Shown here one piece after another: positions 9,969 through 20,835 of a DNA stretch of 64,000 bases (within the stretch, counting starts at the first letter, position 1; each line of letters begins with the position of its first letter). The notes under the pieces were generated by a model, which was given only the letters and a program-made list of their open reading frames with translations, searched no databases and was not told where the DNA came from. The stretch covers positions 62,001 through 126,000 of the forward strand of contig CACOEZ010000002.1 of the NCBI GenBank assembly GCA_902626385.1, written 5' to 3'. The translations under genes and the position numbers were made by a program. The stretch is from an uncultured SAR86 cluster bacterium (GTDB lineage Bacteria; Pseudomonadota; Gammaproteobacteria; Magnimaribacterales; D2472).

Positions 9969-10240
9969 TGGAAGTATACGTTTTACTGGGATTTGTTTTG
10001 ATACTTTCAATTTACCTTGGTCTTGAGCTAATTTCTAAAGTTCCAAGCACACTCCATACTCCACTTATGTCCGGTGCCAATGCTATTTCAGGAATAGCTT
10101 TAGTTGGAGCACTTGTATTGAGTTCAGATACACAACTTCAAGAAATTTTAGCCTTATTAGCTATTACATTTGCATCAATAAATGTTTTTGGAGGATACCT
10201 AGTAACAAATAGAATGTTAAAAATGTTTAAAAAGAAATAA
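9968..10240 (+). CDS. pntAB: NAD(P) transhydrogenase alpha subunit, membrane part
   Basis: 90 aa membrane protein; 'KVPSTLHTPLMSGANAISGIALVGAL'; overlaps pntAA. Confidence 0.92.
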   Translation: MEVYVLLGFVLILSIYLGLELISKVPSTLHTPLMSGANAISGIALVGALVLSSDTQLQEILALLAITFASINVFGGYLVTNRMLKMFKKK

Positions 10241-10242
10241 TC

Positions 10243-11622
10243 ATGGATATTATTAACAACATAACAGCCTTTCAAAATGTTGTTTACATTTTCTCTTCTA
10301 TTCTTTTTATATCAGGTATCAAAATGCTTGGAAAAGAGGATACAGCTGTTAAAGGTAACTTTCTATCAGCATTAGCAATGTTTATTGCTGTTTCGGTAAC
10401 AATTATAAATGTTGTAAATCCATTAATTGTGCTAATTGGAATATTAATAGGCGCTTCAATAGGATCATTAATTGCATTAAGAGTAAAGATGACGTCAATA
10501 CCTGAGATGGTCGCACTCTTTAATGGTTTTGGAGGATTAGCAACATTTTTTATCGCTTGGTCAGAATTTAATGCAACTCCTGATAATGTTTTTCAATATG
10601 TTGTCATAATGCTTACTACATATATTGGCGGTGTTACTTTCTCAGGAAGCATAATAGCCTATGGAAAGTTATCTGAAAAACTGAAGATCGAAAAAAACTC
10701 TATCATTACAAAACTATTTACAACTCTTTTTTACCTATCAATCTTATTCTTAATCTATTCGATTGGGTTTACTCAGTTAATTGTTCTGCCAACAGATTTC
10801 TTTACTATTCTTCTAATACTTACTTTGCTTGGTGGAATCGGGTTCGTATTACCAATTGGTGGTGGAGATATGCCAGTTGTCATATCTTTGCTCAACTCGT
10901 TCTCTGGCATAGCAGCAGCTTTTGCAGGACTATTGCTCTTAAACAATGTTCTTATAGTAGCAGGATCGCTGGTTGGCGCCAGTGGATTGATCTTAACAAT
11001 TATTATGGCCAAGGCAATGAATCGATCAATTGGTAATATTTTGTTTGTAGGATATGCTTCGTCATCATCAAGCTCCAGTTCGCAAGAAACAGGAGAAGTA
11101 AAACCAATAAATGTTTCTGATGCCTATTTGATTTTAGAAAATGCAAGTTCTGTATTAGTTATTCCTGGTTATGGCATGGCTGTTGCTCAAGCTCAGCACG
11201 TTGTAAGAGAGCTAGGTGAGCTTCTCGAGGAGAATGGAACAGAAGTAAAGTATGGAATTCATCCTGTTGCAGGACGTATGCCAGGTCATATGAATGTTTT
11301 ACTGGCCGAGGCCAATGTTCCTTATGATGTTTTAGTTGAGCCAGATGATGTAAATCCATCAATGGATACAGTTGATGTTGCAATTGTGATAGGTGCAAAT
11401 GATGTTGTTAATCCCTCTGCTACTGAGGAGCCTGGAAGTCCTATTTATGGAATGCCAATTATTGAAGTTCATAATGCAAGAACAGTTTTTGTACTAAAAA
11501 GATCAATGTCTGCAGGTTTTGCTGGCGTGCAAAACCCACTTTTTTTCAAGCAAAACACTAGAATGCTTTTTGGAGATGCAAAAGAGTCAATTGGCGGCTT
11601 AGTATCAGAATTTAAAGAGTAA
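10243..11622 (+). CDS. pntB: NAD(P) transhydrogenase beta subunit
   Basis: 'VIPGYGMAVAQAQHVVRELGELLEENGTEVKYGIHPVAGRMPGHMNVLLAEANVPYD'. Confidence 0.95.
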   Translation: MDIINNITAFQNVVYIFSSILFISGIKMLGKEDTAVKGNFLSALAMFIAVSVTIINVVNPLIVLIGILIGASIGSLIALRVKMTSIPEMVALFNGFGGLATFFIAWSEFNATPDNVFQYVVIMLTTYIGGVTFSGSIIAYGKLSEKLKIEKNSIITKLFTTLFYLSILFLIYSIGFTQLIVLPTDFFTILLILTLLGGIGFVLPIGGGDMPVVISLLNSFSGIAAAFAGLLLLNNVLIVAGSLVGASGLILTIIMAKAMNRSIGNILFVGYASSSSSSSSQETGEVKPINVSDAYLILENASSVLVIPGYGMAVAQAQHVVRELGELLEENGTEVKYGIHPVAGRMPGHMNVLLAEANVPYDVLVEPDDVNPSMDTVDVAIVIGANDVVNPSATEEPGSPIYGMPIIEVHNARTVFVLKRSMSAGFAGVQNPLFFKQNTRMLFGDAKESIGGLVSEFKE

Positions 11623-11704
11623 ATCTGTCCTTAAATATGTTAAAATATCACCTTAATTAAGGAAGATATTTCATACATAATTCATATTAAAAAATAGGGC
11701 TAAA

Positions 11705-14245
11705 ATGAGCGAATTTGCAAAGGAAATAATATCTGTAAATATAGAAGATGAGCTCAAACAGTCATACCTAAGCTATGCTTTAAGCGTTATTCATGGAAGA
11801 GCACTTCCAGATATAAGAGACGGTCTAAAACCAGTTCACAGAAGAATTTTGTTCGCAATGTATGACCTTAAAAATTCTTACAACAAACCATACAAAAAAT
11901 CAGCTAGAGTTGTTGGAGATGTAATAGGTAAATATCATCCTCATGGTGACTCTGCTGTATACGATGCCATGGTAAGAATGGCTCAAGATTTTTCTATGAG
12001 ATATCCGATTGTTGAAGGCCAAGGTAACTTTGGATCAATTGATGGAGATCCTCCAGCTGCAATGAGATATACAGAAGTTAGAATGGCAAAGATCACTGAT
12101 CAAATGTTAGGTGATATTGAGAAAGATACAGTTTCATATTCACCAAACTATGATGGTAGCGAAAACATACCAGATGTTCTTCCTACGAAAATTCCAAATT
12201 TATTGGTAAATGGATCCTCAGGTATTGCAGTTGGGATGGCAACAAATATACCACCCCATAACCTTAATGAAGTATTAGATGGTTGCATTAAGATTATTAA
12301 TAATCCAAAGATATCCATTGATGAATTGATCAAAGTTATTTCTGGTCCAGACTTTCCAACTGGTGGGACAATTGATGGTAAAGCAGGTATATATGAAGCA
12401 TATAAAACTGGAAGAGGAATAATTCATATAAGATCAAACACTTCCATTGAAGAGGATAAATCAGGAAAGCAGTCTCTGATAATTAATGAAATTCCTTTTA
12501 TGGTGAACAAAGCAAAAATGCTTGAAAAAATTGCAGAACTTGTGAAAGAAAAGAAAATTGAGGGCATTACAGAAATAAGGGATGAGTCTGACAAAGATGG
12601 GCTGAGGGTTGTGATTGAGGTTCGAAAGGGAGACTCAGTAGAAGTACTTGAAAATAATTTATTTGCACAAACTCAACTGGAGCAATCCTTTGGTATAAAT
12701 TTTACCGTTCTGTCCGAGGGCCAGCCTAAAGAAGTCAACCTAAAAGAAATGCTACAAGCATTTGTAAGACATCGTAAAGATGTAATCGTTAAAAGGACTA
12801 AATACGATTTAAATAAAGCCAAAGACAGAGGGCATGTTGTAGAAGGGCTCATGGTGGCAATTGCCAATATTGATGAGATTATTAAGATTATTAAAAAATC
12901 TAAAGATCCAAAAAAAGCTGCAGAATCTTTGTGTAAAAAAACCTGGAAATCAGGTCCAGTTGAAGCAATTCTAAAAAAAGTTGGTAATGATACTTGCAAA
13001 CCTAAAGGCGTTAGCAAAGATCTAGGTCTCAAGGGTAAAAAATATAAACTTTCAAAAGAGCAAGCAAGAGCAATCCTAGAATTGCGCTTGGGAAGACTTA
13101 CAGGACTTGAGCAAGAAAATCTAAGCAAAGAATTTAATGAAATTGTAGAAAAAGTTCTTGCTTTTCAAAAGATTCTTGATGATAAGCAAACACTACAAGA
13201 TTTGATGATTTCTGAATTAGAAGAGATTAAAGAATCTTTTGGAGATGAAAGAAAGACTCTCATAAATGATACTAGAAGAGGTATCACTAACGAAGATCTT
13301 ATACCTGAAGAGACAAGGGTGCTTACTGTTTCAAGAAGTGGATATGCTAAAACTCAACCCTTAGATGAGTATCGTGAGCAAAGAAGGGGCGGACAAGGAA
13401 AAGCTGCCGCTTCTGTTAAAGAAGAAGATTTGATTCAAAACTTATATGTCTTAAGCAGCCATGTTCAAATATTATGTTTTACAACAAAAGGAAAAGTATT
13501 TTGGCTAAAGGTTTATGAGATCCCGGTTGCCTCTAGGACATCAAAAGGAAGACCTCTAGTAAATATGCTAAAACTTGATGATGATGAGAGAGTAAGTGAA
13601 ATACTTCCTGTAGAAGAATTCTCGGAAGATAAGTATATTTTTATGGCTACTAGAAAAGGGATAACAAAGAAAACAAACTTAAGTTTATTTGCTAGAAAAT
13701 GGAAGTCAGGAATTAAAGCTATTAATCTTGATGAAGATGATAGATTAATTGGAACCGCAATAACTGATGGAAAAAAAGAAATTCTTTTAGCTTCCTCAGC
13801 CGGTAAGCTAATAAGATTCAATGAGGAAAAAGTAAGAGCTATGGGTAGAACAGCCAGAGGAGTTAGAGGTATGAAGCTTAAAAAAGATCAAAAGCTTATT
13901 TCTCTAAATGTTGCTGATCCAGAAAAAACTGTTTTGTGCGTTTCTGAAAATGGTTATGGTAAAAAAACTAGCTTAGATGATTTTCCAACTCATAATAGAG
14001 GTGGACAGGGAGTTATTTCTATTAAAACCAGCGAAAGAAATGGCATGATGGTTGCCGCAGCACTAGTAAATGAAGAAGATGGAATTATGCTAATTAGTGA
14101 CAAAGGAACCATGATAAGAACAAATGTTTCTCAGGTTCCAACTTTAAGTAGAAATACACAAGGAGTAAAAATTATTACTCCCAAAGAAGGCGAAAAACTT
14201 ATTGAATGTGTGACAATTCCAGAAGAGGAAGATCAAGAAGAATAA
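11705..14245 (+). CDS. gyrA: DNA gyrase subunit A
   Basis: 846 aa; '[36 protein letters not shown]', '[26 protein letters not shown]'. Confidence 0.97.
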   Translation: MSEFAKEIISVNIEDELKQSYLSYALSVIHGRALPDIRDGLKPVHRRILFAMYDLKNSYNKPYKKSARVVGDVIGKYHPHGDSAVYDAMVRMAQDFSMRYPIVEGQGNFGSIDGDPPAAMRYTEVRMAKITDQMLGDIEKDTVSYSPNYDGSENIPDVLPTKIPNLLVNGSSGIAVGMATNIPPHNLNEVLDGCIKIINNPKISIDELIKVISGPDFPTGGTIDGKAGIYEAYKTGRGIIHIRSNTSIEEDKSGKQSLIINEIPFMVNKAKMLEKIAELVKEKKIEGITEIRDESDKDGLRVVIEVRKGDSVEVLENNLFAQTQLEQSFGINFTVLSEGQPKEVNLKEMLQAFVRHRKDVIVKRTKYDLNKAKDRGHVVEGLMVAIANIDEIIKIIKKSKDPKKAAESLCKKTWKSGPVEAILKKVGNDTCKPKGVSKDLGLKGKKYKLSKEQARAILELRLGRLTGLEQENLSKEFNEIVEKVLAFQKILDDKQTLQDLMISELEEIKESFGDERKTLINDTRRGITNEDLIPEETRVLTVSRSGYAKTQPLDEYREQRRGGQGKAAASVKEEDLIQNLYVLSSHVQILCFTTKGKVFWLKVYEIPVASRTSKGRPLVNMLKLDDDERVSEILPVEEFSEDKYIFMATRKGITKKTNLSLFARKWKSGIKAINLDEDDRLIGTAITDGKKEILLASSAGKLIRFNEEKVRAMGRTARGVRGMKLKKDQKLISLNVADPEKTVLCVSENGYGKKTSLDDFPTHNRGGQGVISIKTSERNGMMVAAALVNEEDGIMLISDKGTMIRTNVSQVPTLSRNTQGVKIITPKEGEKLIECVTIPEEEDQEE

Positions 14246-14246
14246 T

Positions 14247-15323
14247 ATGAGGGGGTGGAATTTTTCTGCTGGTCCCGCAGCAATTCCTGAAGATGTAATA
14301 TTAGAAGTAAAGAATGAGTTACTTGAGTTCCAAGACTCTGGCTCTTCAATAATAGAAGTTAGTCATAGAACAGATTTATATACAAAACTTGCACATGAGA
14401 CAAAGCAAGACTTCATTGAAATTTTAAATATACCTGAGACTCATGAGGTTCTATTTCTGCAAGGAGGTGCAACTCATCAGTTTTCTATGATCCCATTAAA
14501 CTTTAAAAATATTTCAGATAGTGCAGACTATGTAGTTTCAGGAACATGGTCAAAAAAAGCAGCAGTAGAAGCAGAAAAACTTATTAAAGTTAACATAATT
14601 GCTTCTTCCGAGAATTCAAATTATTCTAAATTCCCTAAATATGATGAATGGAATGTTTCTAGTGATTCGGCATATATACACTTTTGCCCAAACGAGACAA
14701 TGCAAGGAATTGCAATCCATGAAGCTCCTCAGTTTAAAAAACATGTCATTGCTGATATGACTTCTGTAATTCTCAGTGAGCCGCTTGATGTAGGAAATTA
14801 CTCTTTGATCTATGCCGGCGCTCAAAAAAATATTGGTCCTGCTGGATTGGCTGTAGTTATTATTTCGAAAGACTTAATGAATCAAGCAAATAAAAATCTT
14901 CCAAAAATACTCCAATACTCTGAGCACTCTATTGCAGACTCAATGCTTAATACGCCTCCAACGTTTGCATGGTATGTAGCTGGGAAAGTTTTTAAATGGA
15001 TAAAAAAATCAGGTGGACTGAAGTATTTTCAAGATTTAAATAGAAAAAAAGCTGAGATTTTGTATGAATTTCTTGATTCTTCTGATTTTTATATAAATAA
15101 GATAGAAAAAAATCAGAGATCTTTAATGAATGTTACTTTTAATTTAGCTGATGAGCAGCTTAATGAAAGCTTTCTAAATGAATCCAGATCTAAAAATTTA
15201 CTTAATTTAAAAGGACATGCTCTTGTTGGAGGAATGCGAGCGAGCATATATAATGCTATGCCGCTGGAAGGAGTGAAGAAATTAGTTCAGTTTATGAAAG
15301 AATTTGAATCTAAGCACGGTTAA
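14247..15323 (+). CDS. serC: Phosphoserine aminotransferase
   Basis: 'NFSAGPAAIPEDVI', 'YAGAQKNIGPAGLAVVII', 'GGMRASIYNAMPLEGV'. Confidence 0.96.
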   Translation: MRGWNFSAGPAAIPEDVILEVKNELLEFQDSGSSIIEVSHRTDLYTKLAHETKQDFIEILNIPETHEVLFLQGGATHQFSMIPLNFKNISDSADYVVSGTWSKKAAVEAEKLIKVNIIASSENSNYSKFPKYDEWNVSSDSAYIHFCPNETMQGIAIHEAPQFKKHVIADMTSVILSEPLDVGNYSLIYAGAQKNIGPAGLAVVIISKDLMNQANKNLPKILQYSEHSIADSMLNTPPTFAWYVAGKVFKWIKKSGGLKYFQDLNRKKAEILYEFLDSSDFYINKIEKNQRSLMNVTFNLADEQLNESFLNESRSKNLLNLKGHALVGGMRASIYNAMPLEGVKKLVQFMKEFESKHG

Positions 15324-15327
15324 AAAT

Positions 15328-16416
15328 ATGCCAAAAAAAGATTTAAAAAGTTATAGAGATAAAATTGATCAAATAGATCAAAAAATTCTTAAATTAATAC
15401 AAGAGAGAGCATCTCATGCAGTTTCTATTGGAAAATTAAAGTCCAAAGCAAGCCCAAGTTCCTCTTTTTATAAGCCTGATAGAGAATCAAAGATACTCAG
15501 AAGTATTATTAAATCTAATAATGAAGGACTTTTACCCGACAGCAAAATAAGAGCGATTTATAAAGAACTTATTTCAGGATGTTTATCTTTAGAAGAAATA
15601 CTTAAAATAGCCTATCTTGGTCCTGAGGGCACTCATTCAGAAGCAGCTGTGCATAATCAATTTGGTTCTCAAGTTGTAAAAATTCCTTCAAGAACAATCG
15701 ATGATGTTTTTTTTCAGTTAATGCATGATGAAGTCAATATCGGTGTAGTTCCAGTAGAAAATTCTTCTGAGGGAGTCATTAATACGACTTTAAATTGCTT
15801 AGCTGACAGTGAAGACATAAACATTATTGGTGAAATCTATCTTGATATTGATCATCAACTTGCTGCAGGAAATAAATTTGATCTAAAAGATGCATTTGCT
15901 ATTGCTTCTCATCCTCAGGCTCTTGGTCAATGTACAAAATGGATTGAAAGAAACATAGGTAATGTCAAAAGATTAGAGATGCCAAGCTCAGCAGTTGCAG
16001 CAAAATATGCAAAAGAAAATAAAAATATACTTTGTATCGTCAATTCATTGGCAATTGAAAAATATAAATTAAAGTTAGTAAAGAAAAATATCCAAGATTT
16101 TTCTGAGAACAAAACAAGATTCTTAGTAATAGGAAAACATTCTATTGAAAGAACTGGAAAAGATAAGACTTCTTTCTTGATTCAAACTCCTAACAAGCCA
16201 GGTTCGTTGATGGGAGTACTAAAGCCCTTTGACAAAAGAAAGATAAACTTGAGCAAAATTGAAACAAGACCATCTAGGGGAAATATTAAGTCCCATGATT
16301 TCTTTATTGATTGTGAAGGTCACATCAGCGATAAAAAATTATCATTAGCCGTAAATGAGATTATTGATGCCGGCGCAATTGTCAGAAATTTTGGTTCTTA
16401 TCCAGAATATGTATGA
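15328..16416 (+). CDS. pheA: Bifunctional chorismate mutase / prephenate dehydratase
   Basis: 'YRDKIDQIDQKILKLIQERA', 'IAYLGPEGTHSEAA', 'NKPGSLMGVLKPFDKRKINLSKIETRPS'; ORF track begins at 15304 inside serC, ATG at 15328 preferred. Confidence 0.94.
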   Translation: MPKKDLKSYRDKIDQIDQKILKLIQERASHAVSIGKLKSKASPSSSFYKPDRESKILRSIIKSNNEGLLPDSKIRAIYKELISGCLSLEEILKIAYLGPEGTHSEAAVHNQFGSQVVKIPSRTIDDVFFQLMHDEVNIGVVPVENSSEGVINTTLNCLADSEDINIIGEIYLDIDHQLAAGNKFDLKDAFAIASHPQALGQCTKWIERNIGNVKRLEMPSSAVAAKYAKENKNILCIVNSLAIEKYKLKLVKKNIQDFSENKTRFLVIGKHSIERTGKDKTSFLIQTPNKPGSLMGVLKPFDKRKINLSKIETRPSRGNIKSHDFFIDCEGHISDKKLSLAVNEIIDAGAIVRNFGSYPEYV

Positions 16417-17285
16417 AAAATAATATTGAAAGCATACTAATAATTGGTTTAGGAATGATAGGTGCATCTCTAGCGCTTGCATCAAAATCAAAGGTTATAA
16501 AGGTTTTTGGGTATGACTCTAATGATTCAACAGTTGAATTAGCAAAGAAAGAAAATTTTATTGATGATAGTTTTCATAGCCTTGAAGAAATAAATAATAA
16601 GAATCTATCAGATAAGATTGACTTAGTGATAGTTTGCGTACCTCCTAAACAAACTCAAGAAATTTTTAATAACATTCATGAACTTTGGAATACATCTATA
16701 ACAATTACTGACACTTCAAGTGTAAAAAATCATTTAAAGGTGAATGATGTCGATAATATTATTTTATCGCATCCAATAGCCGGTTCAGACAGATCCGGAT
16801 TGTCTGCTGCAGACAGTGAATTATATATTGATAAAAAAAATGTTATTTGTGATCCATTTAATGCTAAAAGTTCGCATCTCAATAGGTTAGTAGATTTTTG
16901 GGAAGGCGCAATGCAAATGAGAACTAGCGTCATGACAGTCAATGATCATGATTTAATCTTTGCCATGACCAGTCATTTACCTCATTTAGTTTCATATGCA
17001 TTAATTGATTCCATTAGATTATCTTCAAATGATGTAGAAGATAATGCTGGTGGTGGCCTAAAAGAGTTTTTAAGATTGAGCGGTTCAAATTCTGAAATGT
17101 GGAGTGAAATCTTCACATTAAATAGAGTTGATTTAATAAAAGCTTTGGCAGGATTACAAATTTCAATTAACAATCTTCTTGAGTTAATTACAGAAACTAA
17201 AGAAATTCCCGATGTATTTAATCATCTAGAGATTCTAAATCATGAATTGAATGAAATTAAATCTTTTAAAGAAGAAAAATTTTGA
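16413..17285 (+). CDS. tyrA: Prephenate dehydrogenase
   Basis: 'IIGLGMIGASLALASK', 'SHPIAGSDRSGLSAAD'. Confidence 0.9.
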   Translation: MKNNIESILIIGLGMIGASLALASKSKVIKVFGYDSNDSTVELAKKENFIDDSFHSLEEINNKNLSDKIDLVIVCVPPKQTQEIFNNIHELWNTSITITDTSSVKNHLKVNDVDNIILSHPIAGSDRSGLSAADSELYIDKKNVICDPFNAKSSHLNRLVDFWEGAMQMRTSVMTVNDHDLIFAMTSHLPHLVSYALIDSIRLSSNDVEDNAGGGLKEFLRLSGSNSEMWSEIFTLNRVDLIKALAGLQISINNLLELITETKEIPDVFNHLEILNHELNEIKSFKEEKF

Positions 17286-18589
17286 ATTTAAAATCATTTC
17301 CCATTAATGGATTATCAGGCGAAATAATTTGCCCCGGAGATAAATCAATATCACAAAGAATTTTAATAATAGGGTCTCTTCTTAATTGTGATATTAAAAT
17401 ATCTGGATTTTTAGATGCTGAAGATCCAAATTCAACAATGAAGGCTCTCAATAATTTGGGATCATTAATAAAAAAAGACAACGACATAGTTTCAATCAAC
17501 CATAGATCAAAACCATTTTCTAATCCAAGCTCTTTTTTAGACTTGGGCAATTCAGGAACTGGCATGAGGCTGCTAACTGGATTTATATCAGGATTAAACT
17601 TAGAAGCAACTTTGATGGGAGATGATTCCTTAAGCAAAAGACCAATGTCAAGAGTAGTTGACCCATTAATATCTATGGGAAAAGAAATCTCAACTAATAG
17701 CGGCAAAGCTCCAATCCAAATAATTGGAGGAAAAATAAAAGATAATTTTGAATATGTCATGCCCATAGCTAGCGCTCAAGTAAAATCATCTTTAATGTTG
17801 GCATCTTTATCCTCAGGAAACTCTATTAAAATTACTGAAGCAAAGATAACAAGAGATCATACTGAGAAAATGATCGAATATTTAGGTGGATCAATTGAAG
17901 TTTCAGAATCATCTGAGGGCAAGGTTATATTTTTAAAGAATTCAAAGTTATCTAAAATCTCAACATATGAAGTTGTTGGTGATTTTTCATCAGCAGCATT
18001 TATCATAGTCGCAGCCTTAATTTCTAAAAATTCAGAAGTTATGATTAAGAACGTTGGATTAAATAAAACAAGATCAGGTTTGCTGGAAGTTTTGTTAAAA
18101 ATGAATGCAAATATTGAAATAGTTAATAAATTGAAAACTTGTAATGAAGACTGTGGTGACATAATTGTAAAGTCTTCACAGTTAGAGGGAATAAATGTAC
18201 CAAATAGTATTATTCCAAATATAATTGACGAGATTCCAATTCTAAGTGTCGCAGCCTCTTTTGCAGAGGGGCAAACTACAATAAAGAATGCTTCTGAGCT
18301 CAAAGTTAAAGAATCTGACAGACTTCATGCAACATCTATGGGCCTAAAGGCAATGAATATAAAGCATAACTTACTAGATGATGGGCTAATAATTAATGGC
18401 ACAAAAGATGATATAGAGATACATGAAGAAATTGAATCATTTGGTGATCATAGAATTGCAATGAGTTTCTTGATAGCTGGCTTGAGATCCAAGAATGGAG
18501 TTACAGTTAAAGACTGCAGTAATATCGAGACTTCTTTTCCTGATTTTTCTAAAATAATGAATAATCTTGGAATGAATATTAATGAATAA
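17282..18589 (+). CDS. aroA: 3-phosphoshikimate 1-carboxyvinyltransferase (EPSP synthase)
   Basis: 'ICPGDKSISQRILIIGSLL', 'LGNSGTGMRLLTG', 'VKESDRLHATSMGL'. Confidence 0.95.
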   Translation: MNLKSFPINGLSGEIICPGDKSISQRILIIGSLLNCDIKISGFLDAEDPNSTMKALNNLGSLIKKDNDIVSINHRSKPFSNPSSFLDLGNSGTGMRLLTGFISGLNLEATLMGDDSLSKRPMSRVVDPLISMGKEISTNSGKAPIQIIGGKIKDNFEYVMPIASAQVKSSLMLASLSSGNSIKITEAKITRDHTEKMIEYLGGSIEVSESSEGKVIFLKNSKLSKISTYEVVGDFSSAAFIIVAALISKNSEVMIKNVGLNKTRSGLLEVLLKMNANIEIVNKLKTCNEDCGDIIVKSSQLEGINVPNSIIPNIIDEIPILSVAASFAEGQTTIKNASELKVKESDRLHATSMGLKAMNIKHNLLDDGLIINGTKDDIEIHEEIESFGDHRIAMSFLIAGLRSKNGVTVKDCSNIETSFPDFSKIMNNLGMNINE

Positions 18590-19241
18590 GATAAATGTAA
18601 TAACAATAGATGGCCCATCTGCTTCTGGAAAAGGATCGCTTGCCAGAGAAATTGCAAAAATATATAACCTATCAATTCTTGATAGTGGATCCTTATATAG
18701 ACTTTATGCATATTTTGCTCAAGAAGGCATGAAGAGTGAATTAATATCAAATGTTATCCAAGAAAATATCGAATTTAAGTTATGTGACCAAGACATGATA
18801 ATTATGAATGTTGATAAAGATATAACAGATGATCTCAGATCTGAGAATATTGCAGCTTTTGCATCTGAATTAAGTTCTAATAGAGAAGTTAGAAATGCAT
18901 TATTTGATCTTCAAAGATCTTTTTATACTGAGAAGGGGCTTGTTGCTGATGGGAGAGATATGGGAACTGTTGTTTTTAGGGATGCAAAACTTAAGATTTA
19001 TCTAACTGCCTCAGCAGAAGTAAGAGCAAAAAGGAGGTATTTAGAGTTGCAGAATCGTGGTCAAGAAGTTAATATGCCCGCTCTGATTGTTGATATTGAG
19101 CAAAGAGATTTAAAAGATAGTTCAAGAGAATTATCCCCGCTTTTGCCAGCAGATGACGCTCATATAATTGATTCATCTGAAATGTCACTTGAGGAAGTAA
19201 TTTGTTATACAAAAAATTTAATTAAAGAGGAATATTTATAA
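18582..19241 (+). CDS. cmk: Cytidylate kinase
   Basis: 'VITIDGPSASGKGSLAREIA', 'VADGRDMGTVVFRDAKLKIYLTASAEVRAKRR'. Confidence 0.95.
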   Translation: MNKINVITIDGPSASGKGSLAREIAKIYNLSILDSGSLYRLYAYFAQEGMKSELISNVIQENIEFKLCDQDMIIMNVDKDITDDLRSENIAAFASELSSNREVRNALFDLQRSFYTEKGLVADGRDMGTVVFRDAKLKIYLTASAEVRAKRRYLELQNRGQEVNMPALIVDIEQRDLKDSSRELSPLLPADDAHIIDSSEMSLEEVICYTKNLIKEEYL

Positions 19242-20549
19242 ATGTCAGAATCATTTTCAGCACTTTTAGATGAGAGTTTAAGTACTCTTGATATGCAGCC
19301 AGGTTCAGTTGTTTCAGGAGTGGTTCTCGATGTTGACAATGACTGGGTTACTGTTCATGTTGGATTAAAATCAGAAGGGGTTATTTCACTTGATGAATTT
19401 AGAAACAATGAAGGCAATGTTGAGGTAAATGTTGGTGATGAGGTTGAAGTTGCTCTTGAAGCTGTTGAAGATGGCTATGGAGAAACTAGAATCTCAAGAG
19501 AAAAAGCAAGGAAGATATCCACATGGAAAATGCTTGAAGAAGCACTTGAAACAGGTGAATTTGTAACGGGCAAAATTCATAATAGAGTAAAAGGTGGTTT
19601 TGCAGTCGAAGTTGAGGTTGTTAAAGCTTTTCTGCCTGGTTCGCTTGTAGATGTTAGACCACTCAAAGAGGCTCCTGACATAGAAAACACTGTACAAGAC
19701 TTTAAGGTTATCAAGCTTGATTACAAAAGAAATAATGTTGTCTTATCTAGAAAAGCAGTTCTTGAAAAAAATAACTCTGCTGTCAAGGTTGAATTATTGA
19801 AAAATCTTGAAGAAGGTCAGATTGTCACAGGAGTAGTTAAAAATATTACAGACTATGGTGCATTTATTGATTTAGGAGGCCTTGACGGGCTTCTTCATAT
19901 TACAGATATTTCTTGGTCTAGAGTAACAAACCCCGCAGAACACTTAGATTTAGGTGAAGAAATCGAAGTTAAAGTTTTAAGTTTTGATAAAGAAAAGCTC
20001 AGGGTTTCACTAGGTCTCAAACAAATTCAAAATGATCCTTGGGAAAATGTCGAATCAAATTATTCTGTTGGTGGTGTTTATGAAGCTGAAGTTTCAAATA
20101 TAACTGATTATGGATGCTTTGCTCAACTTGAGGAGGGTATAGAGGGGCTCATTCATTTATCGGAGCTTGACTGGACAAGTAAAAATATTCATCCATCAAA
20201 AGTAGTAGAAATGGAAGAAAAAATAAAAGTTATGATTTTAGAAATTGACCATGATAAAAGAAGAATATCTCTTGGGCTAAAGCAGACAAAATCAAACCCT
20301 TGGACAGAATTTTCTAATAAATATGGAATTGGAGACAAAGTCGAGGGAAATATAAAATCAATTACAGATTTTGGAATATTTGTAGGTTTGGAAGGAGACA
20401 TTGATGGCCTAATTCATCTTTCTGATATCTCAGAAGATGATGATCCAAAAAAAGCACTTGAAGAATTTAAGAAAGATCAAAAGTTAAGCTGTATCGTTTT
20501 TGCCATAGACGCAGAAAGAGAAAGAATTTCATTGAAATTGAGTGAATAA
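19242..20549 (+). CDS. rpsA: 30S ribosomal protein S1 (five S1 domains)
   Basis: 435 aa; repeated S1 motifs, e.g. 'GQIVTGVVKNITDYGAFIDLGGLDGLLHITDISW'; between cmk and ihfB. Confidence 0.93.
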   Translation: MSESFSALLDESLSTLDMQPGSVVSGVVLDVDNDWVTVHVGLKSEGVISLDEFRNNEGNVEVNVGDEVEVALEAVEDGYGETRISREKARKISTWKMLEEALETGEFVTGKIHNRVKGGFAVEVEVVKAFLPGSLVDVRPLKEAPDIENTVQDFKVIKLDYKRNNVVLSRKAVLEKNNSAVKVELLKNLEEGQIVTGVVKNITDYGAFIDLGGLDGLLHITDISWSRVTNPAEHLDLGEEIEVKVLSFDKEKLRVSLGLKQIQNDPWENVESNYSVGGVYEAEVSNITDYGCFAQLEEGIEGLIHLSELDWTSKNIHPSKVVEMEEKIKVMILEIDHDKRRISLGLKQTKSNPWTEFSNKYGIGDKVEGNIKSITDFGIFVGLEGDIDGLIHLSDISEDDDPKKALEEFKKDQKLSCIVFAIDAERERISLKLSE

Positions 20550-20835
20550 TTTAAAAAAAGGTACATATAACAGATCAGACATTGAAGCATCTCTCAGAAA
20601 AGAATTTCCGAGCTTAACAAAATTACAAATCTCAGAGGCAATAGATTCAATTTTAGAATCAATTATTGAAGCCGTAGCTTTAGATGAAAGAGTAGAAATT
20701 AGAGGTTTCGGTACTTTCTCAAAAAAACTTATAAGGCCAAGGAAATTTGTAAATCCTAAGACTAAAGAAATATCTTATTTAGGGGAGACTGCAACAATGC
20801 ATTTCAAGCCATCAAAAGCATTAATTAAAAAATGA
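20542..20835 (+). CDS. ihfB: Integration host factor beta subunit (GTG start)
   Basis: 'VEIRGFGTFSKKLIRPRKFVNPKT...FKPSKALIKK'; follows rpsA as in other gammaproteobacteria. Confidence 0.9.
   Translation: MNNLKKGTYNRSDIEASLRKEFPSLTKLQISEAIDSILESIIEAVALDERVEIRGFGTFSKKLIRPRKFVNPKTKEISYLGETATMHFKPSKALIKK

Noticed and set aside
12673-13128. 151-aa minus-strand ORF inside gyrA
   Set aside because: Antisense shadow of a strongly conserved coding gene; no recognisable protein motif.
15304-15327. TTG start of the pheA ORF overlapping serC
   Set aside because: ATG at 15328 just after the serC stop codon gives a better start (MPKKDLKSYRDKIDQ).
17266-17766. 166-aa minus-strand ORF overlapping aroA
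   Set aside because: Antisense of EPSP synthase; no independent support.
17857-18303. 148-aa minus-strand ORF inside aroA
   Set aside because: Antisense shadow ORF with no motif.
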